A DNA stretch of 15,376 nt, taken from positions 1-15,376 of the forward strand of contig JAKMFK010000158.1 of NCBI GenBank assembly GCA_022425465.1, given 5' to 3'. The translations under genes and the position numbers were made by a program. This DNA comes from Bacteroidia bacterium. GTDB taxonomy: Bacteria > Bacteroidota > Bacteroidia > NS11-12g > UBA9320. Under the pieces are notes generated by a model that ran no database searches, had not been told where the DNA came from, and saw nothing but the letters and a program-made list of their open reading frames with translations. Of this stretch, positions 1 through 7,497 are shown one piece after another (the stretch's first letter is position 1; each line of letters begins with the position of its first letter).

Positions 1-704
1 ACCTTCCACCAGATGGAGAAGAGCCTGAGGTAGATACCGAAATTCTCAAAAATGCATTGGATTTTGGAAATGTGGAAGTAAGGGATTGCCTCGTTCCTCG
101 AACAGACATCAACGCGATTGATATCGAAAGCACCATCGAAGAATTAGAAAAACTCTTTATTGATACACGACACTCCAAAATTTTGGTTTTCAAAGAAAAT
201 ATTGACCACATCATTGGTTATGTTCATCATTTGGATTTACACAAGAAGTCACACAGTATTCAGTCTATCTTGTTGCCGATACTCATTACCAATGAATCCA
301 AAAGTGCCAATGACATGCTCAATGAGTTTTCAAAATCGCAACGAAGTATAGCCTTGGTAGTGGATGAATATGGAGGTACTGCTGGTATCATTACCGTGGA
401 AGACATCATGGAGGAAATTTTTGGGGAAATTGAGGACGAACACGACGAAGTAGAGGACAATGAGCTAGTAACCAATGGAGGGCAACTCATTTTGAACGCC
501 AAACTGGAAGTAGACTACCTCAACGAAAAATACAACCTGGCAATTCCAGAGGGCGAATACGAAACGCTAAGTGGTTTTATTTTAGCCAATCTCGAAGAAA
601 TACCTCCTACAGGCGAAGTCTTCATTATCGACCAATTTGAAATTAAAATTCTGGAAGCGGCTGAACAGAAAATTGAAAAAGTTCAATTAATCATTTTAGA
701 CTAG
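1..704 (+). CDS. Hemolysin-family CBS-pair / CorC_HlyC protein, 5' partial
   Basis: The reading frame is open to the left edge (first whole codon at 3), so the start and the expected N-terminal DUF21/CNNM membrane domain lie outside the window. About 233 residues remain. The visible part opens with the linker that usually precedes the CBS pair (NALDFGNVEVRDCLVPRTDI), continues through two CBS repeats, including the conserved VVDEYGGTAGIITVEDIMEE, then an acidic patch and a C-terminal CorC_HlyC domain (the TLSGFILANLEEIPPTGE stretch). The family is membrane-bound and linked to divalent-cation transport or, in some Bacteroidota (GldE), to gliding. The motility neighbour gldD is not beside it, so I do not call it gldE. 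The TTG at 57 is an internal Leu codon, not a start. The gene converges on rarA with a 1-nt gap. Confidence 0.9.
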   Translation, partial: LPPDGEEPEVDTEILKNALDFGNVEVRDCLVPRTDINAIDIESTIEELEKLFIDTRHSKILVFKENIDHIIGYVHHLDLHKKSHSIQSILLPILITNESKSANDMLNEFSKSQRSIALVVDEYGGTAGIITVEDIMEEIFGEIEDEHDEVEDNELVTNGGQLILNAKLEVDYLNEKYNLAIPEGEYETLSGFILANLEEIPPTGEVFIIDQFEIKILEAAEQKIEKVQLIILD

Positions 705-705
705 T

Positions 706-1986
706 TCAATAGCCGTACTTTTCTTTCCAAAGTGCTTTTAAGCGTTCACGTGTTTTATCTTCTGCAGGGTTATTCCCAGGGTCGTAAAGCGTCGTATTTG
801 CGATTTCATCTGGAAGAAACTCATGAACAGTAAAGTTGTTTGGAAAGTCATGAGCATATGGATATCCTTTGCCATAGTCCAAGTCTTTCATGAGTTGAGT
901 AGGGGCATTGCGTAAGCTTAAAGGAATAGATAAATCGCCTGTATCGTTCACCAAAGCCTGAGCCTTATTTATGGCCATGTATGCGGCATTGCTCTTTGGG
1001 CTTGTAGCCAAGTAGATGGCTGTTTGCGACAAGATGATTCGGCATTCAGGATAGCCCACATGGTTGACAGCACTAAAACATTGATTGGCTAATAAAAGAG
1101 CATTGGGATTGACATTTCCGATGTCTTCACTCGCAGCTATAATGAGTCTTCGTGCAATAAATTTGGGGTCTTCTCCTCCAGCAATCATTCGGGCTAAATA
1201 GTAAACAGCTGCATTTGGGTCACTTCCACGAATGGATTTGATAAATGCGGAAATGATGTCATAGTGTTGTTCTCCGCCTTTGTCAAAATGAGCTAGCCGA
1301 GCTTGAATCGCTTCATCAACTAGGGCATTATTGATATTAATTTTTTTCTTTCCAGAGAAGTTGACAATAATTTCGAGTGCATTGAGCAGTTTTCGACCGT
1401 CACCTCCACTAATTTTCGTGAGTGATTCCCATTCACTGATTTGAATTTCTTTTTGAGCAAGTAGCTGATCTTTTTGGCAGGCTTGATGAACCAATTGCTT
1501 CAAATCTTCGAGTTCCAAAGCTTTTAGAACAAATACCTCACATCGAGAAAGAAGGGCTGCATTCACCTCAAAACTCGGGTTTTCAGTAGTAGCACCAATC
1601 AGGGTAATGATGCCTTGTTCGACAGCACCCAGGAGAGCATCTTGTTGGCTTTTATTGAAACGATGTATTTCGTCGATGAATAGAATAGCACTTCCACCGC
1701 TACCTAAAAATTTAGTCTTTTTTGCTTTTTCAATCGCCTCACGAACGTCTTTCACTCCAGCATTAATTGCACTGAGTTGAAAGAAAGGGGTTTTTAGTGT
1801 TTGCGATATGATTTGGGCTATGGTCGTTTTCCCAACTCCAGGTGGACCCCAAAAAATACACGAATAGATATTGCCCCCTTCGATGGTTTTTCGTAGTGGC
1901 TTTCCCTTGCCTATGATGTGTTGTTGGCCGACAAGTTCCTCCAGATTTTGAGGTCTTACTCGTTCGGCTAACGGGGTATTTGATAT
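706..1986 (-). CDS. rarA: Replication-associated recombination protein A (AAA+ ATPase), start non-canonical
   Basis: RarA/MgsA is a clamp-loader-like AAA+ ATPase acting at stalled replication forks. Numbered from the ATA codon at 1986 (426 residues, normal for the family), the protein has the family N-terminus [19 protein letters not shown], Walker [10 protein letters not shown] (47-55), the [14 protein letters not shown] segment, Walker [11 protein letters not shown] (from 101), sensor 1 GATTENPSF (from 131) and the C-terminal MgsA domain. In frame upstream of Walker A there is no ATG, GTG or TTG before the stop at 2020-2022. The GTG at 1755 would delete the nucleotide-binding site and cannot be the real start. 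Candidates are ATA at 1986, which fits family alignment (xSNTPLAER), or ATT at 2007 or 2004. ATT at 2007 lies 4 nt after a promoter-like box. A sequencing error or mutation of ATG to ATA is also possible. Function is nearly certain; the start is not. Confidence 0.88.
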   Translation of the reverse strand: MSNTPLAERVRPQNLEELVGQQHIIGKGKPLRKTIEGGNIYSCIFWGPPGVGKTTIAQIISQTLKTPFFQLSAINAGVKDVREAIEKAKKTKFLGSGGSAILFIDEIHRFNKSQQDALLGAVEQGIITLIGATTENPSFEVNAALLSRCEVFVLKALELEDLKQLVHQACQKDQLLAQKEIQISEWESLTKISGGDGRKLLNALEIIVNFSGKKKININNALVDEAIQARLAHFDKGGEQHYDIISAFIKSIRGSDPNAAVYYLARMIAGGEDPKFIARRLIIAASEDIGNVNPNALLLANQCFSAVNHVGYPECRIILSQTAIYLATSPKSNAAYMAINKAQALVNDTGDLSIPLSLRNAPTQLMKDLDYGKGYPYAHDFPNNFTVHEFLPDEIANTTLYDPGNNPAEDKTRERLKALWKEKYGY

Positions 1987-2011
1987 GGATGTAGAAGAAT
2001 CAATAATACAA

Positions 2012-2019
2012 CAAAGATG
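2012..2019 (-). promoter_or_regulatory. Possible -7 promoter element of rarA
   Basis: CATCTTTG on the minus strand matches the Bacteroidota -7 consensus TAnnTTTG at all but the first base. It lies 4 nt before an in-frame ATT at 2007 and 25 nt before the ATA at 1986. I see no clear -33 TTG. Confidence 0.35.
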
Positions 2020-2068
2020 CTAATTTTTGAGATATTAATAAACGCAATAAATAAAAATGGATATGCCT

Positions 2069-2076
2069 TACTTTTG
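2069..2076 (+). promoter_or_regulatory. -7 promoter element of rdgB
   Basis: TACTTTTG is an exact match to TAnnTTTG. It ends 5 nt before the rdgB ATG, so transcription should begin at or within 1-2 nt of the start codon (leaderless). No -33 TTG is seen at the usual distance. Confidence 0.65.
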
Positions 2077-2081
2077 CCTCG

Positions 2082-2651
2082 ATGAAAATCATTTTCGCCT
2101 CTCAAAACCCTAACAAGCTTAACGAGATTCAATCTCAATTAGCCAATTACGATGTAGTTGGTTTGGATCCATTATTGTTTTCCGAGGAACTCCAAGAGAC
2201 AGGAGCTACTCTAGATTCCAATGCACGCCAAAAAGCTCAACAAGTTTGGGACAAGACCCATGAAAGTTGTTTTGCCGATGATACCGGCTTGGAGGTAGAA
2301 GCCCTAGACGGCGAACCGGGTGTTTATTCAGCTCGATATGCAGGAGCACAAAAAGATGCGAATGATAACATGAATTTACTATTGCACAATTTATCTGATA
2401 AATCTAATCGAAAGGCTCGTTTTAGAACGTGCATATCATTGTGCTTGGATGGTATTTTTTATGAATTTGAGGGGATATGTGAGGGAGAAATTACCCTACA
2501 AAAATCAGGAGAAAAAGGGTTTGGATATGACCCCATTTTTCTTCCAAATGGTAGCAAGAAAACCTTTGCAGAGATGTCTTTAGTCGAAAAAGCAAGGATA
2601 AGCCATCGTGGCTTAGCAGTCGCTCAATTGGTTGATTTCCTAAAAAGATAA
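2082..2651 (+). CDS. rdgB: XTP/dITP diphosphatase (non-canonical purine NTP pyrophosphatase)
   Basis: Hydrolyses dITP, XTP and ITP to monophosphates, keeping deaminated purines out of DNA and RNA; cytosolic. The 189 residues are normal for the HAM1/RdgB family. Signatures are the N-terminal substrate loop SQNPNKLNE (7-15), FADDTGLEVEALDGEPGVYS with metal-binding and catalytic acidic residues D66/D67, FGYDPIF (147-153) and SHRG (174-177). The ATG at 2082 is fixed by the first beta-strand (MKIIFASQN) and by a -7 promoter element ending 5 nt upstream. It is divergent from rarA, and its TAA directly abuts the stop codon of the convergent DUF1801-like gene with no intervening base. Confidence 0.96.
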   Translation: MKIIFASQNPNKLNEIQSQLANYDVVGLDPLLFSEELQETGATLDSNARQKAQQVWDKTHESCFADDTGLEVEALDGEPGVYSARYAGAQKDANDNMNLLLHNLSDKSNRKARFRTCISLCLDGIFYEFEGICEGEITLQKSGEKGFGYDPIFLPNGSKKTFAEMSLVEKARISHRGLAVAQLVDFLKR

Positions 2652-3104
2652 CTATTTAAAAGCCGACTCGTAACGATTAATCCAATCTTCTGGAGTCATT
2701 TCCCCCATTAATTCAGCAATAAGGTCAAAAGGGATATCGTCCATCCTTTTAAATCGAACGCAGCTCTTGCCCATATCTAGTTTGTATTTGCATTGTTGAG
2801 CATATTCAGTTTGAAACCATTGGAGCAGTTCTGGATCGGTATAGATACCCATGTGATATAGAGCAATAAAATTTTTTTGAGAAGCGATATTCACAAAGGG
2901 TAGAGGAAGTTTGGGGTCGCAATGATATCCTGCTGGATAAAGAGACTTGGGTACTACATAACCAATCATACCATAGCTCATGCGTTCTTCGAAACCCAAG
3001 GGGAGGTGTTTGACTATGGTACTACGAAGCTTGTTGAAGCTGTCTTGGCGTTCATCCGGTAGTTGATGAATGTACTCTTCGGGTGAGTTAGCGATGTATT
3101 TCAT
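2652..3104 (-). CDS. DUF1801 (YdhG-like) domain protein
   Basis: A 150-residue cytosolic protein with the DUF1801/YdhG-like pattern: an N-terminal helical stretch (SPEEYIHQLPDERQ), the core GFEERMSYGMIGYVVP, a FVNIASQKNFIALYHMG strand-turn region and a C-terminal KSCVRFKRMDDIP segment. The family is structurally compact and its biochemical role is not settled (some members are described as iron-chaperone-like). A longer version could start at the ATG at 3116, but that codon is only 1 nt from the -7 promoter box, at or before the expected transcription start. MKYIANSPEEY at 3104 is therefore preferred. It shares a short divergent promoter region with the next gene and ends flush against rdgB. 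Confidence 0.82.
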   Translation of the reverse strand: MKYIANSPEEYIHQLPDERQDSFNKLRSTIVKHLPLGFEERMSYGMIGYVVPKSLYPAGYHCDPKLPLPFVNIASQKNFIALYHMGIYTDPELLQWFQTEYAQQCKYKLDMGKSCVRFKRMDDIPFDLIAELMGEMTPEDWINRYESAFK

Positions 3105-3117
3105 AATTAATTCCATT

Positions 3118-3125
3118 CAAAAGTA
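3118..3125 (-). promoter_or_regulatory. -7 promoter element of the DUF1801-like gene
   Basis: TACTTTTG on the minus strand is an exact TAnnTTTG match, 13 nt before the ATG at 3104. Only 1 nt separates it from the ATG at 3116, which argues against that codon as the start. Confidence 0.55.
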
Positions 3126-3147
3126 GTTATGATTTAATAAAAAATAG

Positions 3148-3155
3148 GAGTTTTG
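3148..3155 (+). promoter_or_regulatory. Possible -7 promoter element of the small membrane protein gene
   Basis: GAGTTTTG matches TAnnTTTG except for the first base and ends 9 nt before the ATG at 3165. The in-frame TTG at 3153 lies inside this box, so it is unlikely to be the start codon. Confidence 0.35.
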
Positions 3156-3164
3156 TGGTTTAAA

Positions 3165-3530
3165 ATGAAGTCAAATGGAATACAAAAAATAGCGACCTAT
3201 ATGTTGATAGGGTTATTTGTATTGTGGGGGATAACGCGAATAATAACCGGCTATTTATCAAATACCAATCAGTGGACAGCTGAAGATAAAGAGCAGTTAA
3301 AAAAAATGTGCATTAATGATGTAGGGGGGCGAGCTGTTCGATTTGCTCAAGAGACAGAGGAGTATTGCTCTTGTTTTTCTGAGTCGATAACCAATGGTTT
3401 CTCAAAAGTAGAATACCAATACATCAAAGCACAAGGCGAAAAAGAACAAAATGAAGAATTTATGCCTGTGATTTTAGACTGCTACAATGAATATCAAAAG
3501 GCCATGTTTGATAAAACTTCGCTTGACTAA
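3165..3530 (+). CDS. Small membrane-anchored hypothetical protein with four cysteines
   Basis: I do not recognise a named family. The 121-residue protein has one N-terminal hydrophobic segment (about residues 8-29, IATYMLIGLFVLWGITRII). The rest is a hydrophilic, mostly helical domain carrying Cys at 49, 68, 70 and 106, including a YCxC motif. Short Bacteroidota proteins with an anchor followed by spaced Cys and YCxC are common, and the cysteines could pair as disulfides if the domain faces the periplasm. Topology is uncertain, because a single anchor could be read either way. The ATG at 3165 is preferred over an in-frame TTG at 3153 that falls in a promoter-like box. Its TAA abuts the aspS stop codon directly. 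Confidence 0.7.
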   Translation: MKSNGIQKIATYMLIGLFVLWGITRIITGYLSNTNQWTAEDKEQLKKMCINDVGGRAVRFAQETEEYCSCFSESITNGFSKVEYQYIKAQGEKEQNEEFMPVILDCYNEYQKAMFDKTSLD

Positions 3531-5264
3531 TTACAAGCCAAGTTCTTTTTGTTGATCAGCGTTAAGTGGAGCTGGTGCATCGATCATGACATCTCTACCC
3601 ATGTTGTTTTTAGGGAAGGCAATTACATCACGTATCGAATCAGTACCCGCTAAAATAGCCGCTAATCGGTCTAGCCCAAATGCGATTCCACCATGAGGAG
3701 GTGCTCCATATTCAAATGCATTCATAAGAAATCCAAATTGTTCTTGAGCCTCTTCTTCAGAAAATCCGAGTAAGTCAAACATTTGTTTTTGGAGTTCTTT
3801 ATCGTGGATACGTATGCTTCCACCACCTACTTCCATGCCATTGATAGCCATATCATAGGCATTTGCTTTAACCCTACTGGGGTCAGATTTCATGTATTCA
3901 CGGTCTTCAGGTATGGGCGAGGTGAACGGGTGATGCATTGCATGCCACTTGTCACTTTCTTCATCGTATTCGACTAATGGAAAATCAACAACCCAACATC
4001 CTTTGAATTGATCCTTGGCTCGCAGTCCTTCTTGGTCTGCAACAAAAAGTCGAAGTTCATTCATTTGTTTTCGGACTTTGTCTTTATCCCCACTCAATAC
4101 AAGTATGAGATCATTGGGTTGACTTTGACAAGTCTCTGCCCATTTTGCAAGTTGATCCGGATTAAAAAATTTATCGACAGAAGATTTGTATGTTCCGTCC
4201 TCGTTTACTCGACAATAAATCATTCCCAAAGCTCCAATTTGAGGACGCTTGACCCAGTTAGTCAACTCATCGAGTTGTTTTCGAGTGTAGGCATTACCAC
4301 CAGCAACATTGATTGCAACTACGCTATCAGCATTGTCAAATACCCCAAATCCGTTTCCTTTGGTGACTTCGTCGATATCGATCAACTCCATACCAAAACG
4401 CATGTCTGGTTTATCGCTACCAAACCTCCGTATGGCCTCATCATAGGTCAATATAGGAATATCACCGAGGGCAATATCTTTAACTTTTTTGAACACAGAA
4501 CGAATCATCCCCTCAAATGTGGAGAGTACATCTTCTCGTTCTACAAAACTCATTTCGCAATCGATTTGAGTAAATTCGGGCTGACGGTCTGCACGGAAGT
4601 CCTCATCTCGAAAACACTTTACAATCTGGTAATACTTATCCAAGCCGCTCACCATGAGCAATTGTTTGAACGTTTGAGGACTTTGAGGGAGAGCATAATA
4701 CTGCCCTTCATTCATCCGACTAGGAACGACAAAGTCGCGTGCACCTTCAGGAGTAGATTTAATAAGAACGGGTGTTTCTACATCGATAAAATCGGCATCA
4801 TTCAGATAATCTCGAACCGCTTTGTTGAGTTTGCTTCGGAGAATTATTTTGTCTTGTATGGGGTTTCTCCGTAAGTCTAGATACCGATATTTTAAACGAA
4901 TCTCCTCACCTCCGTCAGTTTCATCTTCAATAGTAAAAGGAGGGGTGAGTGCCGCATTCAATACTTCAAATTCACGCACTTGAATTTCAATATCACCAGT
5001 AGGGATATGTGCATTTTTATTACTTCGTTCGATAACTACACCCTTTACCTTAATCACAAACTCACGACCTAATGACCGAGCTTCTGTATTTAATTTCTGG
5101 TCAAGCTCCTCATTGAAACTCAATTGAGTAATTCCGTATCGATCTCTTAAATCAATGAACGTCATTGCTCCAAAATCTCTTCTACGTTGTACCCAACCAC
5201 TGAGTGTAACTTCTTCCCCAACATGAGCAATTCTCAGCTCGCCGCAAGTGTGTGTTCTGTGCAT
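3531..5264 (-). CDS. aspS: Aspartate--tRNA ligase
   Basis: Charges tRNA-Asp with aspartate in the cytosol. At 577 residues it has the bacterial-type class IIb layout: an N-terminal OB-fold anticodon-binding domain ([20 protein letters not shown]), class II motif 2 [15 protein letters not shown] with the ATP-binding Arg at about 219, a bacterial GAD insertion in the middle, and motif 3 [13 protein letters not shown] with Arg at about 533. An upstream ATG at 5327 would add 21 residues unlike the family. The start [11 protein letters not shown] at 5264 matches known AspRS N-termini and sits exactly 5 nt after a perfect -7 promoter box. Whether it also charges tRNA-Asn cannot be told from this window. 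Confidence 0.97.
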   Translation of the reverse strand: MHRTHTCGELRIAHVGEEVTLSGWVQRRRDFGAMTFIDLRDRYGITQLSFNEELDQKLNTEARSLGREFVIKVKGVVIERSNKNAHIPTGDIEIQVREFEVLNAALTPPFTIEDETDGGEEIRLKYRYLDLRRNPIQDKIILRSKLNKAVRDYLNDADFIDVETPVLIKSTPEGARDFVVPSRMNEGQYYALPQSPQTFKQLLMVSGLDKYYQIVKCFRDEDFRADRQPEFTQIDCEMSFVEREDVLSTFEGMIRSVFKKVKDIALGDIPILTYDEAIRRFGSDKPDMRFGMELIDIDEVTKGNGFGVFDNADSVVAINVAGGNAYTRKQLDELTNWVKRPQIGALGMIYCRVNEDGTYKSSVDKFFNPDQLAKWAETCQSQPNDLILVLSGDKDKVRKQMNELRLFVADQEGLRAKDQFKGCWVVDFPLVEYDEESDKWHAMHHPFTSPIPEDREYMKSDPSRVKANAYDMAINGMEVGGGSIRIHDKELQKQMFDLLGFSEEEAQEQFGFLMNAFEYGAPPHGGIAFGLDRLAAILAGTDSIRDVIAFPKNNMGRDVMIDAPAPLNADQQKELGL

Positions 5265-5269
5265 TGCCG

Positions 5270-5277
5270 CAAATTTA
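5270..5277 (-). promoter_or_regulatory. -7 promoter element of aspS
   Basis: TAAATTTG on the minus strand is an exact TAnnTTTG match and ends 5 nt before the aspS ATG, implying a leaderless or near-leaderless transcript. It rules out the upstream ATG at 5327 for this transcript. No clear -33 TTG is seen. Confidence 0.65.
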
Positions 5278-5345
5278 AGGCTTTGATTGGTATTTGGTGT
5301 AACTGTAATTTCTTCATAGATCAACAAATAATCTTGTTTTTTTGA

Positions 5346-5360
5346 TAGAATGACATTCTA
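5346..5360. repeat. 15-bp perfect palindrome in the intergenic region upstream of aspS
   Basis: TAGAATG-A-CATTCTA has 7-bp arms around a single central base, between the flavin reductase stop codon and the aspS promoter. It is not followed by a T-run in either transcription direction, so it is a poor intrinsic terminator. It could be a protein-binding site or chance. Confidence 0.4.
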
Positions 5361-5371
5361 GTACTTTTCAA

Positions 5372-6013
5372 TTAATATGATTTTAAATCCTCAAGTGAAA
5401 AGTTTTTACGAACGTATGGAAACCGATCTTTTTTTGATAAGCTATAGTAGGTATTTAAACCAGAAATCCCAGCAATATTTAGGGTGCCAAGATCAAGGTG
5501 ACCGTTGTCGTTCAAGGTCCCATCTGGCATCAAGACATGTTCAACTTGACCTACCATGAGGGTAGTCCCATTTGATTTAATGGGGATCTCCTCTACAAAT
5601 TGAAGTCCCATTTTGATTGGGCTTTCTTTTACAAATGGAGCATAATAATGATCAATGTACATGGGTGTCAGTTCACTCTTTTCAAATTCATTGGTAGTAG
5701 AATCAAATTTGGCAGAAGTGTAATGAGCATTTTGAATAAAGTCAGTTGTTACAAAATTGATGGTATAAACTCCGCTTGAAATAATGTTTTCGTGTGTATG
5801 ACGACGAACCTCGCCTTGAGGTCTTAAGATAAACCCAAAAAGAGCAGGATTACTTCCCAAGTGAACAACCGAGCTGAAAATAGCTAAATTTTCGTTGCCG
5901 TTTTGATTTTTAGTTCCAATTAAATTGGCAGGTTTGACACCAGAAAGTGAATTGATTAAGTTGAGTCGTTCAACTTTTTGCATGGACTGAATGTCCTGTT
6001 TGCTTAAATACAT
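5372..6013 (-). CDS. Flavin reductase-like FMN-binding split-barrel protein
   Basis: A 213-residue cytosolic protein of the flavin reductase family (COG1853-like). The diagnostic region is NLAIFSSVVHLGSNPALFGF followed by ILRPQGEVRRHTHENI, typical of the FMN-binding split barrel, with SGVYTINFV and TTLMVGQVEHV strands after it. Members reduce free flavin with NAD(P)H or are FMN-dependent oxidoreductases; the substrate here cannot be told. It starts 33 nt after the stop of the cytochrome/monooxygenase-like gene on the same strand, and no -7 box is visible in the gap, so the two are probably co-transcribed. That does not prove a shared pathway, since the partner is an exported lipoprotein. Confidence 0.85.
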   Translation of the reverse strand: MYLSKQDIQSMQKVERLNLINSLSGVKPANLIGTKNQNGNENLAIFSSVVHLGSNPALFGFILRPQGEVRRHTHENIISSGVYTINFVTTDFIQNAHYTSAKFDSTTNEFEKSELTPMYIDHYYAPFVKESPIKMGLQFVEEIPIKSNGTTLMVGQVEHVLMPDGTLNDNGHLDLGTLNIAGISGLNTYYSLSKKDRFPYVRKNFSLEDLKSY

Positions 6014-6046
6014 TTATATTAAAAACAGTGAAAAAGTGGGTTTTGT

Positions 6047-7399
6047 TTAGAGATTCAAACGGATGTTCTCATCTCCTTCTTGATAGGGTAGCCATGTAAT
6101 GATGAATTGCAACATTTCATCTGTAGTCCTCATGCCTGCTCCGCCAAATTCAAATCGTTCTCTAATTTCTTGAGGCGGATTGTAGGGGTTGTTGGGGTTA
6201 TCTGAGGTGTTGTCAAAGCTAGCTTCAAGGCAAATAACACTTCCCTTTGGAATTTTTACCATAGTCGGGAATGTGTAGAAATACTGCCATCTAAAATCCC
6301 ACTTTGGAACGTGAATCAATCGGATGGTGTCGCCACTGGGATCGACTGCATATGCTTTGAAATGCTTGCCCAATAAATGCATGTGTGGATTTACGGTAAG
6401 AATACTAATGTCTTGAGGTATTTCAAGAAATGACGTGTGTGTGGTAATTTTATGAGGAGGAATGACCAAAGGAGGAATAATTTTACTTTCACCATTGGTT
6501 CCCATCATCACTTCATTAATGGGTCTTTTGGGTACAGAGTCACTAAAAAATAGATGGACTTTGTTATGAGACCACTTCCCTTGTGGAATAGGCCCAAAAT
6601 GGATATCGTCTGCTAACAATATGGACTTTGAATTTATAGTAAATCCACCAATTCCTTCAGGATAAATTTGACCAGTGGCACCAGGTAAATAGTTGACAGC
6701 TGAATTGATTTGCTCAGGACGAGAACCATCGTCATTCGCTAATTTTAATTGGTTGAATTGCTCGATGTATTCTTGTTCGTTTGTTTCTAGATTAAGCAGT
6801 CTTTTTCCATTACTAATGGTAACTTTTTTTGTGTTTTCATAATTAAGCAACCTCCCATTCATGTGATGAACAAGATTATTTTTACCTGGTAAAAATTCCA
6901 TAGCCCTAATATATTTTTTCTCTGGAAGTTCAATGGGTAGTGTAGCGATGTAAAAATGATCTCGACTATTCCCTTCAACATAAATGCTATCAAACCAGAT
7001 CGTTGTATCGGGCTCTCCAATAGAGCTTTTGATTGGGAGGTAGGTATTTTCAGGGAGATCAGCAGAATCTCCCTCTGGAGCACCTCCTTCAATCCATTTT
7101 TTGATGGTGAGTTTATCGTTTTCAGACAGGTATTTTTCACCAACAAAATGGGTGTAGTTTCGGTCGGCTGGCCATGGTGGCATTAACCCACTTTGAGTAA
7201 CCTCTAAAATGGTTTTTTTCTTGCGGTTTACCTGATTGAAATTAATTAAAGAAAATGGTGCTACACCATCAGGCTGATGACAAGGCGTGCAATTTTTTAG
7301 TAAAATAGGTGCAATATCTTTTGTGTAGGTATAGGAGTTTTCTTGTCGACAAGCGATTACAAACACAGCAATCCATATCAAACAAATTCCTTTCTTCAC
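6047..7399 (-). CDS. Cytochrome c / type II copper monooxygenase-like lipoprotein
   Basis: A 450-residue predicted lipoprotein. The signal peptide ends in a lipobox-like VIAC with the lipidation Cys at 17. A c-type heme domain follows, with CTPCH at 37-41 and a likely axial Met at 73 (LMPPWPAD). The large remainder resembles the copper type II ascorbate-dependent monooxygenase (PHM/DBM) fold: an HHM motif at 178-180 (CuA-like), then HMH at 339-341 and Met 429 in the TTDEM motif, the expected CuB ligands. Expected location is the periplasm or outer membrane; the substrate is unknown. The start is GTG at 7399, the first start that includes the signal peptide, exactly 5 nt after an exact -7 box. 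It leads a likely two-gene unit with the flavin reductase-like gene. Domain calls rest on motif recognition, not a search. Confidence 0.85.
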   Translation of the reverse strand: MKKGICLIWIAVFVIACRQENSYTYTKDIAPILLKNCTPCHQPDGVAPFSLINFNQVNRKKKTILEVTQSGLMPPWPADRNYTHFVGEKYLSENDKLTIKKWIEGGAPEGDSADLPENTYLPIKSSIGEPDTTIWFDSIYVEGNSRDHFYIATLPIELPEKKYIRAMEFLPGKNNLVHHMNGRLLNYENTKKVTISNGKRLLNLETNEQEYIEQFNQLKLANDDGSRPEQINSAVNYLPGATGQIYPEGIGGFTINSKSILLADDIHFGPIPQGKWSHNKVHLFFSDSVPKRPINEVMMGTNGESKIIPPLVIPPHKITTHTSFLEIPQDISILTVNPHMHLLGKHFKAYAVDPSGDTIRLIHVPKWDFRWQYFYTFPTMVKIPKGSVICLEASFDNTSDNPNNPYNPPQEIRERFEFGGAGMRTTDEMLQFIITWLPYQEGDENIRLNL

Positions 7400-7404
7400 G
7401 TATA

Positions 7405-7412
7405 CAAAGTTA
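7405..7412 (-). promoter_or_regulatory. -7 promoter element of the cytochrome/monooxygenase-like gene
   Basis: TAACTTTG on the minus strand is an exact TAnnTTTG match ending 5 nt before the GTG start at 7399. An ATTG at 7434-7437 gives a -33 TTG with a 21-nt spacer, making this the most complete promoter in the window. Confidence 0.7.
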
Positions 7413-7456
7413 TACTTTCGTAGTTTTAGATTCCAATTTTTATTGGGGTTAAATCT

Positions 7457-7490
7457 TTTGAACTAAAAGTGAAGTTAAATCTTATTTTCG
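7457..7490 (+). promoter_or_regulatory. Probable promoter of the glsA-glsB-like operon
   Basis: A -33 TTTG (7457-7460) is followed after 22 nt by TATTTTCG (7483-7490), one mismatch from TAnnTTTG. The ATG at 7498 lies 7 nt further on, so any leader would be only a few nucleotides. It shares the 98-bp divergent region with the cytochrome gene promoter. Confidence 0.5.
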
Positions 7491-7497
7491 TATTCGA

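Noticed and set aside
1..704. Naming the partial CBS protein gldE
   Set aside because: The missing N-terminus and the absence of gldD or other gliding genes next to it leave only the broader hemolysin-family call.
1753..1755. GTG at 1755 as the rarA start (349-residue protein)
   Set aside because: It would remove the conserved N-terminus and Walker A motif, which are clearly encoded in the same frame further upstream.
3105..3116. ATG at 3116 as the start of the DUF1801-like gene
   Set aside because: It is 1 nt from an exact -7 element, so it would lie at or before the transcription start; the ATG at 3104 fits better.
4008..4874. 288-codon open frame on the plus strand opposite aspS
   Set aside because: It lies entirely antisense to a well-conserved aspS, its translation has no recognisable domain, and no promoter box or conserved context supports it.
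5265..5327. Upstream ATG at 5327 for aspS
   Set aside because: The 21 extra residues do not resemble AspRS N-termini, and the -7 box at 5270-5277 lies between this ATG and the family-typical start.
5341..5365. Intrinsic terminator for the flavin reductase gene
   Set aside because: The palindrome is followed by A residues, not T, in the transcribed direction, and as a hairpin it has only about five stem pairs.
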